Shown here one piece after another: positions 5,747 through 5,753 of a stretch of 5,753 bases of DNA. Within the stretch, counting starts at the first letter, position 1, and every line of letters begins with the position of its first letter. Below the pieces are notes generated by a model, which was not told the origin of the DNA, did not search any database, and worked only from the letters and a program-made list of their open reading frames with translations. The DNA lies in NCBI GenBank assembly GCA_963169055.1, contig CAUJFU010000247.1, forward strand, positions 1 to 5,753, in the 5' to 3' direction. The position numbers and the translations under genes are program-made. This DNA is from Myxococcota bacterium (GTDB lineage Bacteria > Myxococcota_C > UBA6777).

Positions 5747-5753
5747 GGAGAGG
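5747..5753 (+). promoter_or_regulatory. Ribosome binding site of a following gene beyond the window
   Basis: GGAGAGG occupies the last seven bases, 18 bases after the prepilin stop codon (TAA 5727-5729), with no terminator between. It is a strong Shine-Dalgarno sequence, so a start codon is expected a few bases past the edge. The short gap suggests cotranscription with the prepilin gene, most likely of another minor pilin or assembly component. Confidence 0.55.

Noticed and set aside
1-5753. Possible defence system, mobile element or CRISPR array
   Set aside because: No nuclease, helicase, transposase, integrase, reverse transcriptase, toxin-antitoxin pair, tRNA or regularly spaced repeat could be recognised in the window.

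Overview
The window looks like ordinary chromosomal DNA from a Gram-negative bacterium, most likely a deltaproteobacterial or Myxococcota-like lineage. Four things point that way: a secreted protein with a C-x5-C-x5-C stretch containing a 'DGDCPNGYDC' motif, a style common in Myxococcota surface proteins; a CxxC...CC / 'LPNFLVG' version of the YkgJ-type metal-binding family; a type IV prepilin with a possible sigma-54 promoter; and base composition that appears close to balanced. The lineage is an inference, since there is no rRNA or marker gene here. I see no insertion sequence, tRNA, CRISPR array, phage gene or defence system.

Layout, left to right: (1) 1-498 is the 3' end of a cysteine-rich, probably exported protein on the + strand, closed by a strong intrinsic terminator at 555-582. 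(2) 600-1079 encodes a small protein with one N-terminal membrane helix and no recognised family. (3) 1088-2077 (-) is a diacylglycerol-kinase-type lipid kinase. (4) 2214-3668 (+) is a membrane glycosyltransferase of family GT2 that closely resembles plant CslA/CslC and bacterial beta-mannan or beta-glucan synthases. It is divergent from the kinase across a 136-base promoter region. (5) 3677-4741 (-) is a YkgJ-type cysteine-cluster protein. (6) 4974-5729 (+) is a GspH/FimT-type prepilin with a cysteine-rich insertion, preceded by a tandem sigma-54-like motif. A ribosome binding site at the right edge suggests that another gene, probably of the same pilus cluster, follows at once.

From the second gene on, strands alternate, giving two convergent pairs that are each separated by only 8 bases and two divergent promoter regions (2078-2213 and 4742-4973). 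No stretch longer than 300 bases lacks a gene. The genes do not form one obvious pathway. The lipid kinase and glycosyltransferase could both serve envelope lipid or polysaccharide synthesis. The prepilin, and perhaps the first cysteine-rich protein, belong to the cell surface or secretion apparatus. The most distinctive observations are the cysteine-rich insertion in the prepilin, the tandem GGAAT-N5-TTG promoter motif before it, and a roughly threefold excess of GATC across the window.
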